NCBI GenBank assembly: GCA_001698425.1
Contig: MBRE01000022.1
Location: 62,001 to 126,000 of the forward strand
Direction of reading: 5' to 3'
Length of the DNA: 64,000 nt
Origin: Oscillatoriales cyanobacterium USR001
GTDB taxonomy: Bacteria > Cyanobacteriota > Cyanobacteriia > Cyanobacteriales > Microcoleaceae
Shown: piece after piece, positions 1 through 8,526 of the stretch
Position numbering within the stretch: the stretch's first letter is position 1
How the letters are laid out: the number at the start of each line of letters is the position of its first letter
The notes under the pieces: model-generated
The model's database searches: none
The model's input: the letters and a program-made list of their open reading frames with translations, nothing else
What the model was told of the DNA's origin: nothing
Program-made: the position numbers and the translations under genes

Positions 1-36
1 GATGGCGATCGCAGAGCCAATAGTTTAATAATTAAT

Positions 37-177
37 TATAGCGTTTCTCAATTATATGAGGTACAAAAACGACCCCCCCAGCCCCCCCCTTGCAAAGGGG
101 AGGAGTCGGAAAAGCGCCCTTTATAAGGGGGTTGGGGGTAGAAGCTCTTGTACCTCACCAGACAGAGAAACGCTATA
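37..177. repeat. MITE-like foldback repeat
   Basis: The ends are inverted copies (TATAGCGTTTCT at 37-48, AGAAACGCTATA at 166-177). A second inverted pair lies inside (GAGGTACAA at 58-66, TTGTACCTC at 148-156). The core has C-runs at 73-97 answered by G-runs at 125-139, so the whole unit can fold into one long hairpin. There is no coding capacity. It resembles small non-autonomous palindromic elements common in filamentous cyanobacteria; the C-run/G-run core is the same type as the one inside rsmB at 17116-17413. Confidence 0.6.
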
Positions 178-274
178 TAACGATCGATTGATGTTTTTTC
201 CCATCAATCAATCGTTACTCTTTCTACTTCTCTATCACTGCCCCTACAGATATATTTGCAAAATCATATTTCCC

Positions 275-1672
275 TCAAATTGATCTGGAGAAATTGGCAG
301 TTATTTTCTTTTGCAAATAAGCATCAAATACCGCCGCCACATTGCGAATTAATAATCGCCCAGCAGGTGTCACCTGAATGTGATTGTGAGAGACATGAAG
401 CAGTCCATCAGCTTGCAATTTTTCCAATTCCGAACGCTCCCCTAAGAAATATTCATCAAACCCTCGATCGAAGTGTAGATGATATTTCTCTTCTAAATCA
501 TCTTTTGACAGTTCAAATTGACACATTAACTCCATAATCACAGTGCGACGCACGATATCATCTTGATTGAGACTAACTCCCCGTTCAATTGGTAGAGTTC
601 CTTCATCCATTGCTAAATAAAAATCTTTGAGTTTTTTGTGATTTTGGACATAGACATCATTTAGCATACTAATTGATGTGATGCCAAACCCAATTAGATC
701 GGATTCTGGCTGAGTAGTATAGCCTTGAAAATTACGATGTAGTAGCCCTTCTCTTTGAGCTATTGAGAGTTCATCATTTGGTTTAGCAAAATGATCCATG
801 CCGATAAATTGATACCCGTTTTGAGTTAATTCTTCAATGGTCATTTGGAGGATATCAAGTTTTTCTGGTCCTTGAGGTAGTGCGTCTTCGGGAAGGCGAC
901 GTTGCACAGGTTTTAACCAGGGTACGTAGGCAAAATTAAAGACGGCAATTCGATCTGGATTGAGTTGAATAGTTTTCTCAACTGTATCGCGAAATGTGCC
1001 TAAAGTTTGATGGGGTAATCCATAAATTAGATCGACATTAACGCTCTCAAAGCCGGCTTCGCGAATCCAATCCATGACATTAAATAGGAGTGTTTCTGGT
1101 TGTATTCGATTTACGGCTTTCTGTACTTGCGGATTAAAGTCTTGAATGCCAAAACTAATCCGGTTAAATCCTAATTCGCGCAAAAATAGAATGTAGTTGC
1201 GATTAAGAGTACGCGGGTTTACTTCAATGGAAATTTCGGCTTTTGGATCGAATTGAAAATGTTGATTAATGGCTGTCCACAGGGTTTCAATTTGATTGAG
1301 AGATAGATAATTAGGTGTACCACCGCCCCAGTGCATTTGGTTAACTGTGCGATCGCGACTAATTAATTCTGCCATCATACTAATATGCCGCAGTAAATAA
1401 TTTAGGTATGGTTCGGCAATTTCTTTGCGTTGGGTAATGACAGTGTTACAACCACAGAAATAGCAAGCCGTTTCACAAAATGGAATATGACAGTATAGCG
1501 ATAGGGGCGTTTTTTTGTAGTTACTAACAGCGATCGCGGCTCTAAAATCAACGGGATCGAATTCTGGTGTTAATTCAGTTGCAGGTGGATAACTGGTGTA
1601 GCGAGGTACTGGTCGATCGTATTTGCGGAGTAATTCGGGATCGAATTGAACTGTAGGTAATGTATGAATCAT
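275..1672 (-). CDS. hemN: Oxygen-independent coproporphyrinogen III oxidase
   Basis: Radical SAM enzyme that decarboxylates coproporphyrinogen III to protoporphyrinogen IX without O2, a cytoplasmic step of heme and chlorophyll synthesis. The 465-residue product has the usual HemN length. It shows the cluster motif CHIPFCETACYFCGC at residues 61-75 (Cys66, Cys70, Cys73 for the 4Fe-4S cluster, Cys75 as in HemN) and the SAM-side GGGTP motif. I start at the ATG at 1672, matching MIHTLPTVQ...; the frame stays open to 1819, but that extension would overlap the heme oxygenase gene and is low-complexity. It lies 64 bp downstream of ho on the same strand, so co-transcription is likely. The ho/hemN/acsF grouping parallels the known low-oxygen operon of Synechocystis. 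Confidence 0.93.
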   Translation of the reverse strand: MIHTLPTVQFDPELLRKYDRPVPRYTSYPPATELTPEFDPVDFRAAIAVSNYKKTPLSLYCHIPFCETACYFCGCNTVITQRKEIAEPYLNYLLRHISMMAELISRDRTVNQMHWGGGTPNYLSLNQIETLWTAINQHFQFDPKAEISIEVNPRTLNRNYILFLRELGFNRISFGIQDFNPQVQKAVNRIQPETLLFNVMDWIREAGFESVNVDLIYGLPHQTLGTFRDTVEKTIQLNPDRIAVFNFAYVPWLKPVQRRLPEDALPQGPEKLDILQMTIEELTQNGYQFIGMDHFAKPNDELSIAQREGLLHRNFQGYTTQPESDLIGFGITSISMLNDVYVQNHKKLKDFYLAMDEGTLPIERGVSLNQDDIVRRTVIMELMCQFELSKDDLEEKYHLHFDRGFDEYFLGERSELEKLQADGLLHVSHNHIQVTPAGRLLIRNVAAVFDAYLQKKITANFSRSI

Positions 1673-1736
1673 GGATGCAGTTTTCCTTTTTATTGATGGA
1701 TTGATTTGGTAGTAAGTAGAAGAGGCGGGGTGGGTT

Positions 1737-2480
1737 TTATATTGCTCTTGCTGGATGATGATGATGATGATCTTCGGTTGCACCAGGAATATCTTGGCGT
1801 GTAAGTAAATCAAATACACGATCGCCGATCGCAGCTTTTACATCATCTTCTAATTCATGGACGACATCCCGATTTAGTTGAAAGGCATAATTGGCTTCTT
1901 CTACGATGCGTTGAATTGTGGCTTCATCAATTGGTAAAGAATCAAGTGCTTGACGGTATTTTTCTTTAAATTCCCGTTTCGCTTCTAAGGTGGGAATTTG
2001 CTCAAATTCGTGGAGTCCAGTGCCTTGATCCGGGGGTAATTTTAAGGCCGAACGAATGATATTTTTTAAGCTTTGACCACCGGAAAGATCGCCCATGTAA
2101 CGAGTGTAAGCGTGGGCAATTAGGAGTGTGGGATCGGTGTTAGCAATTTCGTGGATGCGATCGACGTAAATTTCACCAGCGGGTAAAGGTTTAATTTCTT
2201 CGCGCCAGTTTTCACCGTAATAAAATACCAAATCTTTCTCTAAATTGGCTGTCCGATTCAATTCGGGAAAGTAAATTTTGCCGACGATTTCGTGATTTTG
2301 GTGGCGTTGCATTTCTCCTTCTAATGTGCTGTAAACTAAGTACAAATTTGCTAACAATTTACGGAATGGCTCTCGCTCGACTATTCCTTTGAGAAAACAT
2401 TTCATGTAGGCAGTGTTTTCGGCGGCGGTGTGGGAGTGTTTCGTGCCTTCCCGTAGGCGTAGGGCTAAATCTTGACTCAT
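1737..2480 (-). CDS. ho: Heme oxygenase (biliverdin-forming)
   Basis: Ferredoxin-dependent heme oxygenase, converting heme to biliverdin IX-alpha, CO and iron to feed bilin synthesis. The proximal heme ligand His17 sits in TKHSHTAAEN, and the distal-helix motif GDLSGGQ is present. The length of 247 is slightly above the usual ~240 because the C terminus carries a run of five histidines (EDHHHHHPARAI). A GAGGA ribosome site precedes the ATG by about 9 bases. Clustering with hemN and acsF suggests the low-oxygen paralogue (ho2 type), but paralogue assignment is inference from context. Confidence 0.93.
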   Translation of the reverse strand: MSQDLALRLREGTKHSHTAAENTAYMKCFLKGIVEREPFRKLLANLYLVYSTLEGEMQRHQNHEIVGKIYFPELNRTANLEKDLVFYYGENWREEIKPLPAGEIYVDRIHEIANTDPTLLIAHAYTRYMGDLSGGQSLKNIIRSALKLPPDQGTGLHEFEQIPTLEAKREFKEKYRQALDSLPIDEATIQRIVEEANYAFQLNRDVVHELEDDVKAAIGDRVFDLLTRQDIPGATEDHHHHHPARAI

Positions 2481-2588
2481 TTTAATATTCCTCTTTTCTC
2501 CGCAATAGTTGTGTTCGGTATTTGCCCCTACTTGGGCAAACCAGCAGACTAATTAAATTTATAGCTATATAGTGATGTATTGTCAAGG

Positions 2589-2664
2589 TGTTTGCAAAAT
2601 TTAACACGATCGCGATCGTCGCCAATATGTTTGCAAAAGTTAACATTTTGTTTGCGAAGTGTAA
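2589..2664. promoter_or_regulatory. Three direct repeats in ho/acsF divergent promoter
   Basis: The 276-bp region between divergent ho and acsF contains TGTTTGCAAAATTTAACA (2589-2606), TGTTTGCAAAAGTTAACA (2628-2645) and a weaker TGTTTGCGAAGTGTAA (2649-2664). The first two differ at one base, and each has a TGTT...AACA dyad. Start-to-start spacings are 39 and 21 bp. This looks like an operator array for a dimeric regulator. In Synechocystis the equivalent operon is activated by the MarR-type protein ChlR; whether these repeats are its sites is inference, and no chlR-like gene lies in the window. Confidence 0.5.
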
Positions 2665-2756
2665 TTTTTTGTGGCGGTGCTGTAAAAACCGTAGACAAAT
2701 AGCAGAAGCTAATATAGCTTGATGGTTATGAAGTATATAAGCGATGTTAAAGCATT

Positions 2757-3833
2757 ATGGTGAATTCTCTGACTAAACCAACTCTGGAAACAGTCGTATC
2801 AAAGAAGGCAATAAAAGAAACGATTCTTACGCCTCGGTTTTATACAACGGATTTTGATAAGACTGCACAACTGGATTTATCGGCTCAAGAAACTGAGTTA
2901 CAAGCGATGTTAGCAGAAATGCGAGCAGATTATAATCGTCATCATTTTGTGAGGGATGAGGAATTTAATCGGTTGTGTAAAGAGACTAATCTTACAGGAG
3001 ATGCGCGACAGGCATTTGTGGATTATTTAGAAAGATCCTGTGTTTCTGAATTTTCCGGGTTTCTATTATTTAAAGAATTGTCGCGCAAATTGAAAGATCG
3101 CAGTCCATTGTTGTCAGAAATGTTTAGTTTAATGGCGCGGGATGAAGCTCGCCATGCTGGATTTTTGAATAAAGCAATGGGGGATTTTGGCTGTACGATG
3201 GATTTGGGTTATTTAACTAAGCATCGAGTTTATACATTTTTCCCGATCGAATGGGTGCTTTACACGGTTTATTTGTCAGAAAAGATTGGCTATTGGCGCT
3301 ATATCATTATTTTTCGCCATTTGGAAAAACATCCTGAGCATCAGTTTTATCCTTTATTCCGCTACTTTGAAAGTTGGTGTCAGGATGAGAATCGACATGG
3401 GGATATTTTTAAGGCATTATTGCGATCGCAACCTTCCCTTTGGCAGACTTGGCAATCTCGTTTGTGGAGTCGGTTTTTCTTGCTTTCAGTGTTTGCAACT
3501 CACACGCTGACAGTGCATGAAAGAACCGGATTTTATGATACCTTGGGTATGGATGCAACAGAGTTTGATGCTGAGGTAATTCGCAAGACAAATGAGACTT
3601 CTGCCCGGGCTTTTCCGTCTATTTTGAATACAGATCATCCTGAGTTTTTCGATCGGCTGCATAAGTGTTCGGATCTGAATTTGCAGATGTCAAAAATCAA
3701 TCAAAGTTCTCAGCCAAAGTGGTTGAAAGTGCTGCGTAAGTTGCCATTGCAATTATCTATTGTTGGTCATTTGTTGCGGTTGTATTTGATTAAGCCGATC
3801 GATGCGGAGGCAACGCGCGGAATGGTGCGTTAG
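2757..3833 (+). CDS. acsF: Mg-protoporphyrin IX monomethyl ester oxidative cyclase
   Basis: Di-iron, O2-dependent cyclase (AcsF/ChlA) that makes the fifth ring of protochlorophyllide. The 358-residue protein has the expected family length. Metal-ligand motifs are visible: a Glu in SCVSEFSGFLLFKE and two ExxH motifs, DEARH and DENRH. It is transcribed away from ho-hemN from a shared promoter region with repeated operator-like sites. Cyanobacteria usually carry two cyclases; linkage to ho and hemN points to the micro-oxic isoform (ChlA-II type), which is contextual inference. I see no strong Shine-Dalgarno before the ATG. Confidence 0.93.
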   Translation: MVNSLTKPTLETVVSKKAIKETILTPRFYTTDFDKTAQLDLSAQETELQAMLAEMRADYNRHHFVRDEEFNRLCKETNLTGDARQAFVDYLERSCVSEFSGFLLFKELSRKLKDRSPLLSEMFSLMARDEARHAGFLNKAMGDFGCTMDLGYLTKHRVYTFFPIEWVLYTVYLSEKIGYWRYIIIFRHLEKHPEHQFYPLFRYFESWCQDENRHGDIFKALLRSQPSLWQTWQSRLWSRFFLLSVFATHTLTVHERTGFYDTLGMDATEFDAEVIRKTNETSARAFPSILNTDHPEFFDRLHKCSDLNLQMSKINQSSQPKWLKVLRKLPLQLSIVGHLLRLYLIKPIDAEATRGMVR

Positions 3834-3845
3834 ATTTAATTGTGC

Positions 3846-3877
3846 CTTAGTGTCTTAGTGTCTTAGTGTCTTAGTGT
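3846..3877. repeat. 8-bp tandem repeat (CTTAGTGT x4)
   Basis: Four perfect tandem copies of CTTAGTGT follow acsF. About 15 bases further on, GACACTAAG (3897-3905) can pair back with the array, so the transcript could form a stem downstream of the gene. No T-tract follows, so terminator function is uncertain. Confidence 0.6.
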
Positions 3878-3900
3878 TTTACCACAAAGGCACAAAGACA

Positions 3901-4041
3901 CTAAGAAGACAGTTTTTTCTCTTGCAAAGCTAACCAACGGTAAGCAAATTCAGCCCCCGCTTTGATGCGGTTGCGGTTTTCTTGGAGTCGGGCGCGATCG
4001 CTTTTATAATCCCGGCAACGGGACTGAAATGGGGAATTAAA
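3901..4041 (-). pseudogene. Possible 3' remnant of an unidentified gene
   Basis: Between acsF and the pentapeptide gene a short minus-strand frame reads as a hydrophilic, Arg/Glu/Lys-rich C-terminal peptide (ending ...WLALQEKKLSS, stop at 3901-3903). There is no start codon, and an in-frame stop at 4042-4044 closes it upstream. Composition and HIP1-containing codons look gene-like, so it may be the tail of a deleted gene. I do not recognise the family; a chance frame of about 46 codons is also possible. Confidence 0.25.
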
Positions 4042-4068
4042 TTAAACCTGATAAAAAGCTCAATCATA

Positions 4069-4785
4069 CTAATGGGAATAAACACTTCCATCAGGCATAA
4101 TCGCACCTTCTAAATCCGCATTCGTGAGAATAGTTCTAGTCAAATCCGCACCTCGCAAATTAGCCTTACGTAAAATAGCTCCACTCAAATCAGCATAACT
4201 AAGATCCGCTCCTTGTAAACTAGCTTCACTTAAATTAGTAGCAAAAAAACGCTGCTGTATCATCCCATTTATCTGAGCGCGACAAAGCTTAGCACCATCC
4301 AAATTTGCCTGGTACAAAATGGCTCCACTTAAGTTAGAATAGGACAAGTCGGCATTAGTTAAAATTGCCTGACCTAGATCGGTAATTTGGTCAGAAGTCG
4401 GCCGCAAATCTGCTTCAAAGAGAATGGCTCTCAATAACTTTGCGCCCACTAAGTTTGCTCCACTAAAACAGGCTTTCATCAAATTTGCTTCTGTTAAATT
4501 AGCATTTGTGAGCTTTGCGCCACTAAGATCGGCTTCTCGTAGCACGGCTCGATAGAGATTAGCTTGACTCAAATTTGTTCCCCAAAGAATTGATTCACTT
4601 AAGTCTGTTTCTTGAAAACTAGCTTGAGCAAAATTAGTTTTACCAAGTCGAGATTGGCGCAAGTCGGCGCGATCGAATTGTATACCCTGGAGTTCAAGAT
4701 TTAACAATTCAATCTCTTGTAAGTTTACCTGATGAAAACTTCGTTCTCCTGTAGAATATTGTTTTAAAAGATCGTCAACATTCAT
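4069..4785 (-). CDS. Pentapeptide repeat protein
   Basis: The 238-residue product is almost entirely A(D/N)LXX pentapeptides (for example ADLSGAKLTNANL), which fold as a right-handed quadrilateral beta-helix. Cyanobacteria carry dozens of such proteins, mostly of unknown role. I start at the ATG at 4785 (MNVDDLLKQYSTGERSF, the usual N-terminal cap of cyanobacterial members); the longer frame from 4869 would overlap the upstream Uma2 gene. A non-pentapeptide interruption (LRPTSDQITDL) falls mid-protein and probably makes a loop in the solenoid. There is no signal peptide or membrane segment. Confidence 0.8.
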   Translation of the reverse strand: MNVDDLLKQYSTGERSFHQVNLQEIELLNLELQGIQFDRADLRQSRLGKTNFAQASFQETDLSESILWGTNLSQANLYRAVLREADLSGAKLTNANLTEANLMKACFSGANLVGAKLLRAILFEADLRPTSDQITDLGQAILTNADLSYSNLSGAILYQANLDGAKLCRAQINGMIQQRFFATNLSEASLQGADLSYADLSGAILRKANLRGADLTRTILTNADLEGAIMPDGSVYSH

Positions 4786-4852
4786 ATCTATTTGTAATGC
4801 AATAAGATTTAAACCATTGTGCGATTCCGCCGCAACGGAATCGCAAATCTGC

Positions 4853-5644
4853 TTAGACTTCCGGTTCAATTCCAGCAGCCCGTAACTGCGATCGCAATTG
4901 TTCTAATTGTAATTGCAATTGTTCTGCTTTTTGTCTTTCAACTTCTGCTCTTTGTTGTTCAACCTCTGCTCTTTCCTCTCCCGTTAACAGAAAATTCCCT
5001 CGATCGTCCCACCATCTCAACCAAGGTAATTCTGCATTTTGATAACGACCTTGCCAAATTCCCAACTCAACCCCTAAAGGCGCGATCGGATAATGACCTC
5101 GCTCATTTGCCGGCACTAATTGATATCGACCTTCAATTAGATGATACACTTCAACCTGGGCGCGAGTCACTTCATAAATTCCATAAAAAGCGGGACGAAT
5201 GACATTTTCATAAATCCAGAATTTTCCTGGTTTAGTTTCCTGTTGATTAGAGCGTAATAAAGGAGTTCTATCCCTTTCTTCTTCTCCATTTCCCGATACA
5301 AATTCTAACACGATATGGGGTGGAATTAACTCTTGCCATAGCACGTAAGAACGGCGTAGCATCCCGTCTAAGGTGGGTGGGACATTGGCGACATAAAACC
5401 AATCGGGGGATTCAGCACCTTTTTCTGGTGGCTCAGTTAATCGCCAATAAATACCGCTATCTTGACCGATGCAATAATTACCGTCTGGATGAAGTTGTTG
5501 AAGAATTGGGTTAATGGAATCAGTTAAGAGAATACTTTGGGGATGTTCTTGAAAATTCTTCACAAAAGTACCGTCTGACTCTGGTAGTTGAGTGTGGTCT
5601 GGTAAAGCTTTGATTGGGGTTGGTGGGTTTGCAGTAGAAGTCAT
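4853..5644 (-). CDS. Uma2 family (DUF820) endonuclease-like protein
   Basis: Member of the Uma2/DUF820 family, which has a restriction-endonuclease-like PD-(D/E)XK fold and is greatly expanded in cyanobacteria; no cellular role is established. Candidate catalytic elements are SPDWFYV and IVLEFVS. The C terminus (about residues 220-258) is a Glu/Gln/Arg-rich coiled coil (AEVEQQRAEVERQKAEQ) often appended to Uma2 proteins. It is one of three Uma2 genes in the window and runs in tandem with the pentapeptide gene 67 bp downstream. Confidence 0.8.
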   Translation of the reverse strand: MTSTANPPTPIKALPDHTQLPESDGTFVKNFQEHPQSILLTDSINPILQQLHPDGNYCIGQDSGIYWRLTEPPEKGAESPDWFYVANVPPTLDGMLRRSYVLWQELIPPHIVLEFVSGNGEEERDRTPLLRSNQQETKPGKFWIYENVIRPAFYGIYEVTRAQVEVYHLIEGRYQLVPANERGHYPIAPLGVELGIWQGRYQNAELPWLRWWDDRGNFLLTGEERAEVEQQRAEVERQKAEQLQLQLEQLRSQLRAAGIEPEV

Positions 5645-5936
5645 GGGGGTAATTTTCCTACACGCATATAGAGGTTTAATTTGACGATCGATTGCAATTA
5701 TGTTTATTGAATTGGTTTAATTATAAATTAAACGATCGCAATTTAACAGTCTCCATAGTTGCCAACTCCTGCTAAAACGTCTACCACTATTCTACCCCCC
5801 CACCACCATCCTCAACCGCAGGTGAGGCAATCCCTCCCAAACTCCTGCGACGGGACGCGATACAATAAACTCAAATGATAAGTTCAGCGCTTATATTGAA
5901 ATAGCTAAACACAAAGCCAGAGGAGAGCAGCGAAGC

Positions 5937-7940
5937 ATGGGCAAAGTAGTCGGCATTGACTTGGGGACCACAAACTCAGTAGTAGCAGTCATGGAAGGCG
6001 GTAAACCCGTCGTGATTGCCAATGCAGAAGGGATGCGGACAACTCCCTCGGTCGTGGCTTTCACAAAGGAAGGAGAGCGCGTTGTCGGACAGATGGCGCG
6101 GCGACAAGCGGTGCTCAACCCTCAAAACACCTTTTACGCCATTAAGCGGTTTATTGGGCGCAAATATAACGAACTCACATTAGAATCCAAGCGAGTTCCT
6201 TACACCGTTCGCCGCGAGGAAAATGGTAATATTAAAGTCAAATGTCCTCGCCTCAAAAAAGATTTTGCCCCAGAAGAAATTTCCGCAATGGTATTGCGGA
6301 AATTAGTAGATGAAGCTAGTCGTTATTTAGGTCAAGAAGTAACGGGGGCTGTGATTACAGTACCTGCCTATTTCAACGATTCCCAACGACAAGCAACACG
6401 AGACGCGGGACGCATTGCTGGATTAGATGTCAAGCGCATTTTAAATGAGCCAACGGCGGCAGCTTTAGCCTACGGTTTGGAAAAGCGAGAAAATCAAACT
6501 ATCTTAGTATTTGACTTAGGTGGCGGCACTTTTGATGTCTCAATTTTAGAAGTGGGCGACGGTGTTTTTGAAGTCAAAGCAACTAGCGGCGATACGCAAT
6601 TAGGAGGCAATGATTTTGACCAGAAAATTGTGGACTGGATGGCAGATCAATTTTTAGAGAAAGAAGGTATTGATTTGCGCCGCAATCGTCAATCTCTCCA
6701 GCGTTTAACCGAAGCGGCTGAAAAAGCCAAGATTGAACTTTCAGGCGTAGGAATTACTGATATCAATTTGCCATTTATTGATGCCAATGAAGATGGCCCC
6801 TTACATTTTGAAACTCGCCTAACTCGCGGTCAATTTGAGGGTTTATGCGGCGACCTAATTCAGCGGTTACGCCGCCCGGTTAAGCAAGCTTTGCTTGATG
6901 CAAATTTGAACCCTTCCAGAATTGATGAAATTGTGTTAGTTGGTGGTTCAACTCGCATTCCATTAGTCCAGCAATTAGTCCGCAGTTTGATTGATAAAGA
7001 ACCCAATCAAAATGTTAATCCTGATGAAGTTGTAGCCGTAGGAGCGGCAATTCAGGCAGGAATTTTAGCCGGAGATGTGCGAGATATACTGCTGTTGGAT
7101 GTAACGCCTTTATCTTTAGGATTGGAAACTATTGGTGGAGTGATGAAAAAGTTAATTCCGCGCAATACTACAATTCCTGTACGGCGTTCTGATATATTTT
7201 CTACTGCTGAGAATAATCAAACTTTGGTAGAAGTTCATATTCTCCAAGGGGAAAGAGAATTAGCTGCTGATAATAAGTCTTTGGGCAAGTTTAAATTAAC
7301 CGGGATTCCCCCGGCTCCTCGCGGTATTCCTCAAGTGCAAGTAGCTTTTGATATTGATGCGAATGGGATGCTTTTAGTAACGGCAATGGATAGGACTACA
7401 GGCCGGGAACAAAGTATTACAATTCAGGGTGCATCGACTCTGACGCAACAGGAAGTTAACCAGATGATTCGGGATGCTGAACAATTTGCTCAAGCGGATA
7501 AATTGCAGCGAGAAAAGGTAGAAAAACGCAATCGTGCCGAGGCTTTGGCTTATCAATCGGAGCGACAATTGCGAGAGGTTGCACTAGATAGAGGGATGCA
7601 ATTTGCCCAGAGAAATCGTCACCGGATCGAAACTTTAATTCGGGAATTGCGCGATAGTTTAGAGCGTAATGATGAGCGAGGAGTCGATCGAATTGGTTCG
7701 GATTTACAGGATGCTTTATATGATTTGAATCGAGAGGTTGCAGCTTATGCGCGTGATGAAGATGATGATGATTTCTTTCAGTCAGTACGTCGAACTATTG
7801 CAGGGGATAAGCGTCGCAGTGATGAACCTTATATTCCTTCGCGGGGGGTGCGTCGTTCTTCCGATCGAGTAGGTACTTCTCGCACATCAAGGCCTTATCA
7901 AAGTCAAGATTGGGATGATGAGGAAGAAGATTGGCTGTAA
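5937..7940 (+). CDS. dnaK: Hsp70 chaperone, DnaK1 type
   Basis: ATP-dependent chaperone. The N terminus [22 protein letters not shown], the phosphate-binding [10 protein letters not shown], the adenosine motif VGGSTRIP and the interdomain linker [10 protein letters not shown] are intact. The C-terminal end is unusual: an acidic run (DEDDDD) and a basic/Ser-rich stretch end in [10 protein letters not shown] rather than the EEVD-like tail of housekeeping DnaK. By sequence it most resembles cyanobacterial DnaK1, whose function is less defined than DnaK2 or DnaK3. A GAGGAG ribosome site lies 12 bases before the ATG. I see no CIRCE element upstream. A DnaJ-class gene follows, separated by an inserted small gene. 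Confidence 0.93.
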   Translation: MGKVVGIDLGTTNSVVAVMEGGKPVVIANAEGMRTTPSVVAFTKEGERVVGQMARRQAVLNPQNTFYAIKRFIGRKYNELTLESKRVPYTVRREENGNIKVKCPRLKKDFAPEEISAMVLRKLVDEASRYLGQEVTGAVITVPAYFNDSQRQATRDAGRIAGLDVKRILNEPTAAALAYGLEKRENQTILVFDLGGGTFDVSILEVGDGVFEVKATSGDTQLGGNDFDQKIVDWMADQFLEKEGIDLRRNRQSLQRLTEAAEKAKIELSGVGITDINLPFIDANEDGPLHFETRLTRGQFEGLCGDLIQRLRRPVKQALLDANLNPSRIDEIVLVGGSTRIPLVQQLVRSLIDKEPNQNVNPDEVVAVGAAIQAGILAGDVRDILLLDVTPLSLGLETIGGVMKKLIPRNTTIPVRRSDIFSTAENNQTLVEVHILQGERELAADNKSLGKFKLTGIPPAPRGIPQVQVAFDIDANGMLLVTAMDRTTGREQSITIQGASTLTQQEVNQMIRDAEQFAQADKLQREKVEKRNRAEALAYQSERQLREVALDRGMQFAQRNRHRIETLIRELRDSLERNDERGVDRIGSDLQDALYDLNREVAAYARDEDDDDFFQSVRRTIAGDKRRSDEPYIPSRGVRRSSDRVGTSRTSRPYQSQDWDDEEEDWL

Positions 7941-7942
7941 TG

Positions 7943-7997
7943 AAGGAAGAAGGAAGAAGGAAGAAGGAAGAAGGAAGAGGGAAGAAGGAAGAAGGAG
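7943..7997. repeat. Heptamer array GGAAGAA (plus orientation)
   Basis: About seven near-perfect GGAAGAA units start just after the dnaK stop. The last unit turns into AAGGAGG (7992-7998), which serves as ribosome site for the next gene. A counterpart array in the opposite orientation lies at 8395-8526. Confidence 0.8.
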
Positions 7998-8002
7998 GTT
8001 TG

Positions 8003-8353
8003 ATGAGCCATAGGGATCAATATATCTGGCAGCGGGGAATTTATCTCTGTGAGCTTTGCTACAATTTAACCAAGTTCTTTCATCCCTCGGAACTTTATGG
8101 TTTAACCAGTCAAATTCGTCGCGCATCTGTCTCCATACCTGCTAATATTGCCGAAGGATACGGTCGTGTTAGCAGGAAAGAGTATGTGCGATATTTACAA
8201 ATAGCACTGGGATCGTTGCGAGAATTAGATACTCATTTAGTTATAGCTGAACGGGTGGCCTTAGTATCTCAGCAACAAATCTCTCCAGTTTTCAAGGAAG
8301 TAGATGAGCTATCTCGATTAATTGTTAGTACAATCAACAAATTAGCAGATTAA
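8003..8353 (+). CDS. Four-helix bundle / 23S rRNA intervening-sequence protein
   Basis: The 116-residue, all-helical protein has the S23/IVP family signature (LTSQIRRASVSIPANIAEGYGR, shown in part here as IRRASVSIPANIAEG). Members are encoded in 23S rRNA insertions of some bacteria or stand alone, and are structurally related to Avd, an accessory of diversity-generating retroelements; the molecular role is unknown. No reverse transcriptase or variable repeat lies nearby. I start at the ATG at 8003, behind AAGGAGG; the longer frame only translates the heptamer array. The gene sits between dnaK and dnaJ and is bounded by inverted heptamer arrays, suggesting it entered as a cassette. Confidence 0.85.
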   Translation: MSHRDQYIWQRGIYLCELCYNLTKFFHPSELYGLTSQIRRASVSIPANIAEGYGRVSRKEYVRYLQIALGSLRELDTHLVIAERVALVSQQQISPVFKEVDELSRLIVSTINKLAD

Positions 8354-8394
8354 AATCTTTTCTTTCTTACTATCTATATATAATCCCTCTTCCT

Positions 8395-8526
8395 TACTTC
8401 CCTCTTCCTTCTTCCCTCTTCCTTCTTCCCTCTTCCCTCTTCCCTCTTCCCTCTTCCTTACTTCCCTCTTCCTTCTTCCCTCTTCCTTCTTCCTTCTTCC
8501 TTCTTCCTTCTTCCTTCTTCCTTCCT
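8395..8526. repeat. Heptamer array TTCCTTC/TTCCCTC
   Basis: About 18 tandem seven-base units of TTCCTTC and TTCCCTC run right up to the dnaJ start codon at 8527. They replace any normal Shine-Dalgarno with a pyrimidine tract. Orientation is opposite to the 7943-7997 array, so the two form inverted repeats around the IVP gene. Confidence 0.85.

Noticed and set aside
256-537. Plus-strand frame over the hemN 3' end
   Set aside because: Antisense shadow of hemN.
5645-5936. CIRCE heat-shock operator upstream of dnaK
   Set aside because: The TTAGCACTC-N9-GAGTGCTAA dyad is absent from the leader.
8003-8353. Diversity-generating retroelement accessory (Avd)
   Set aside because: The fold family is related, but no reverse transcriptase, template repeat or variable repeat is present nearby.
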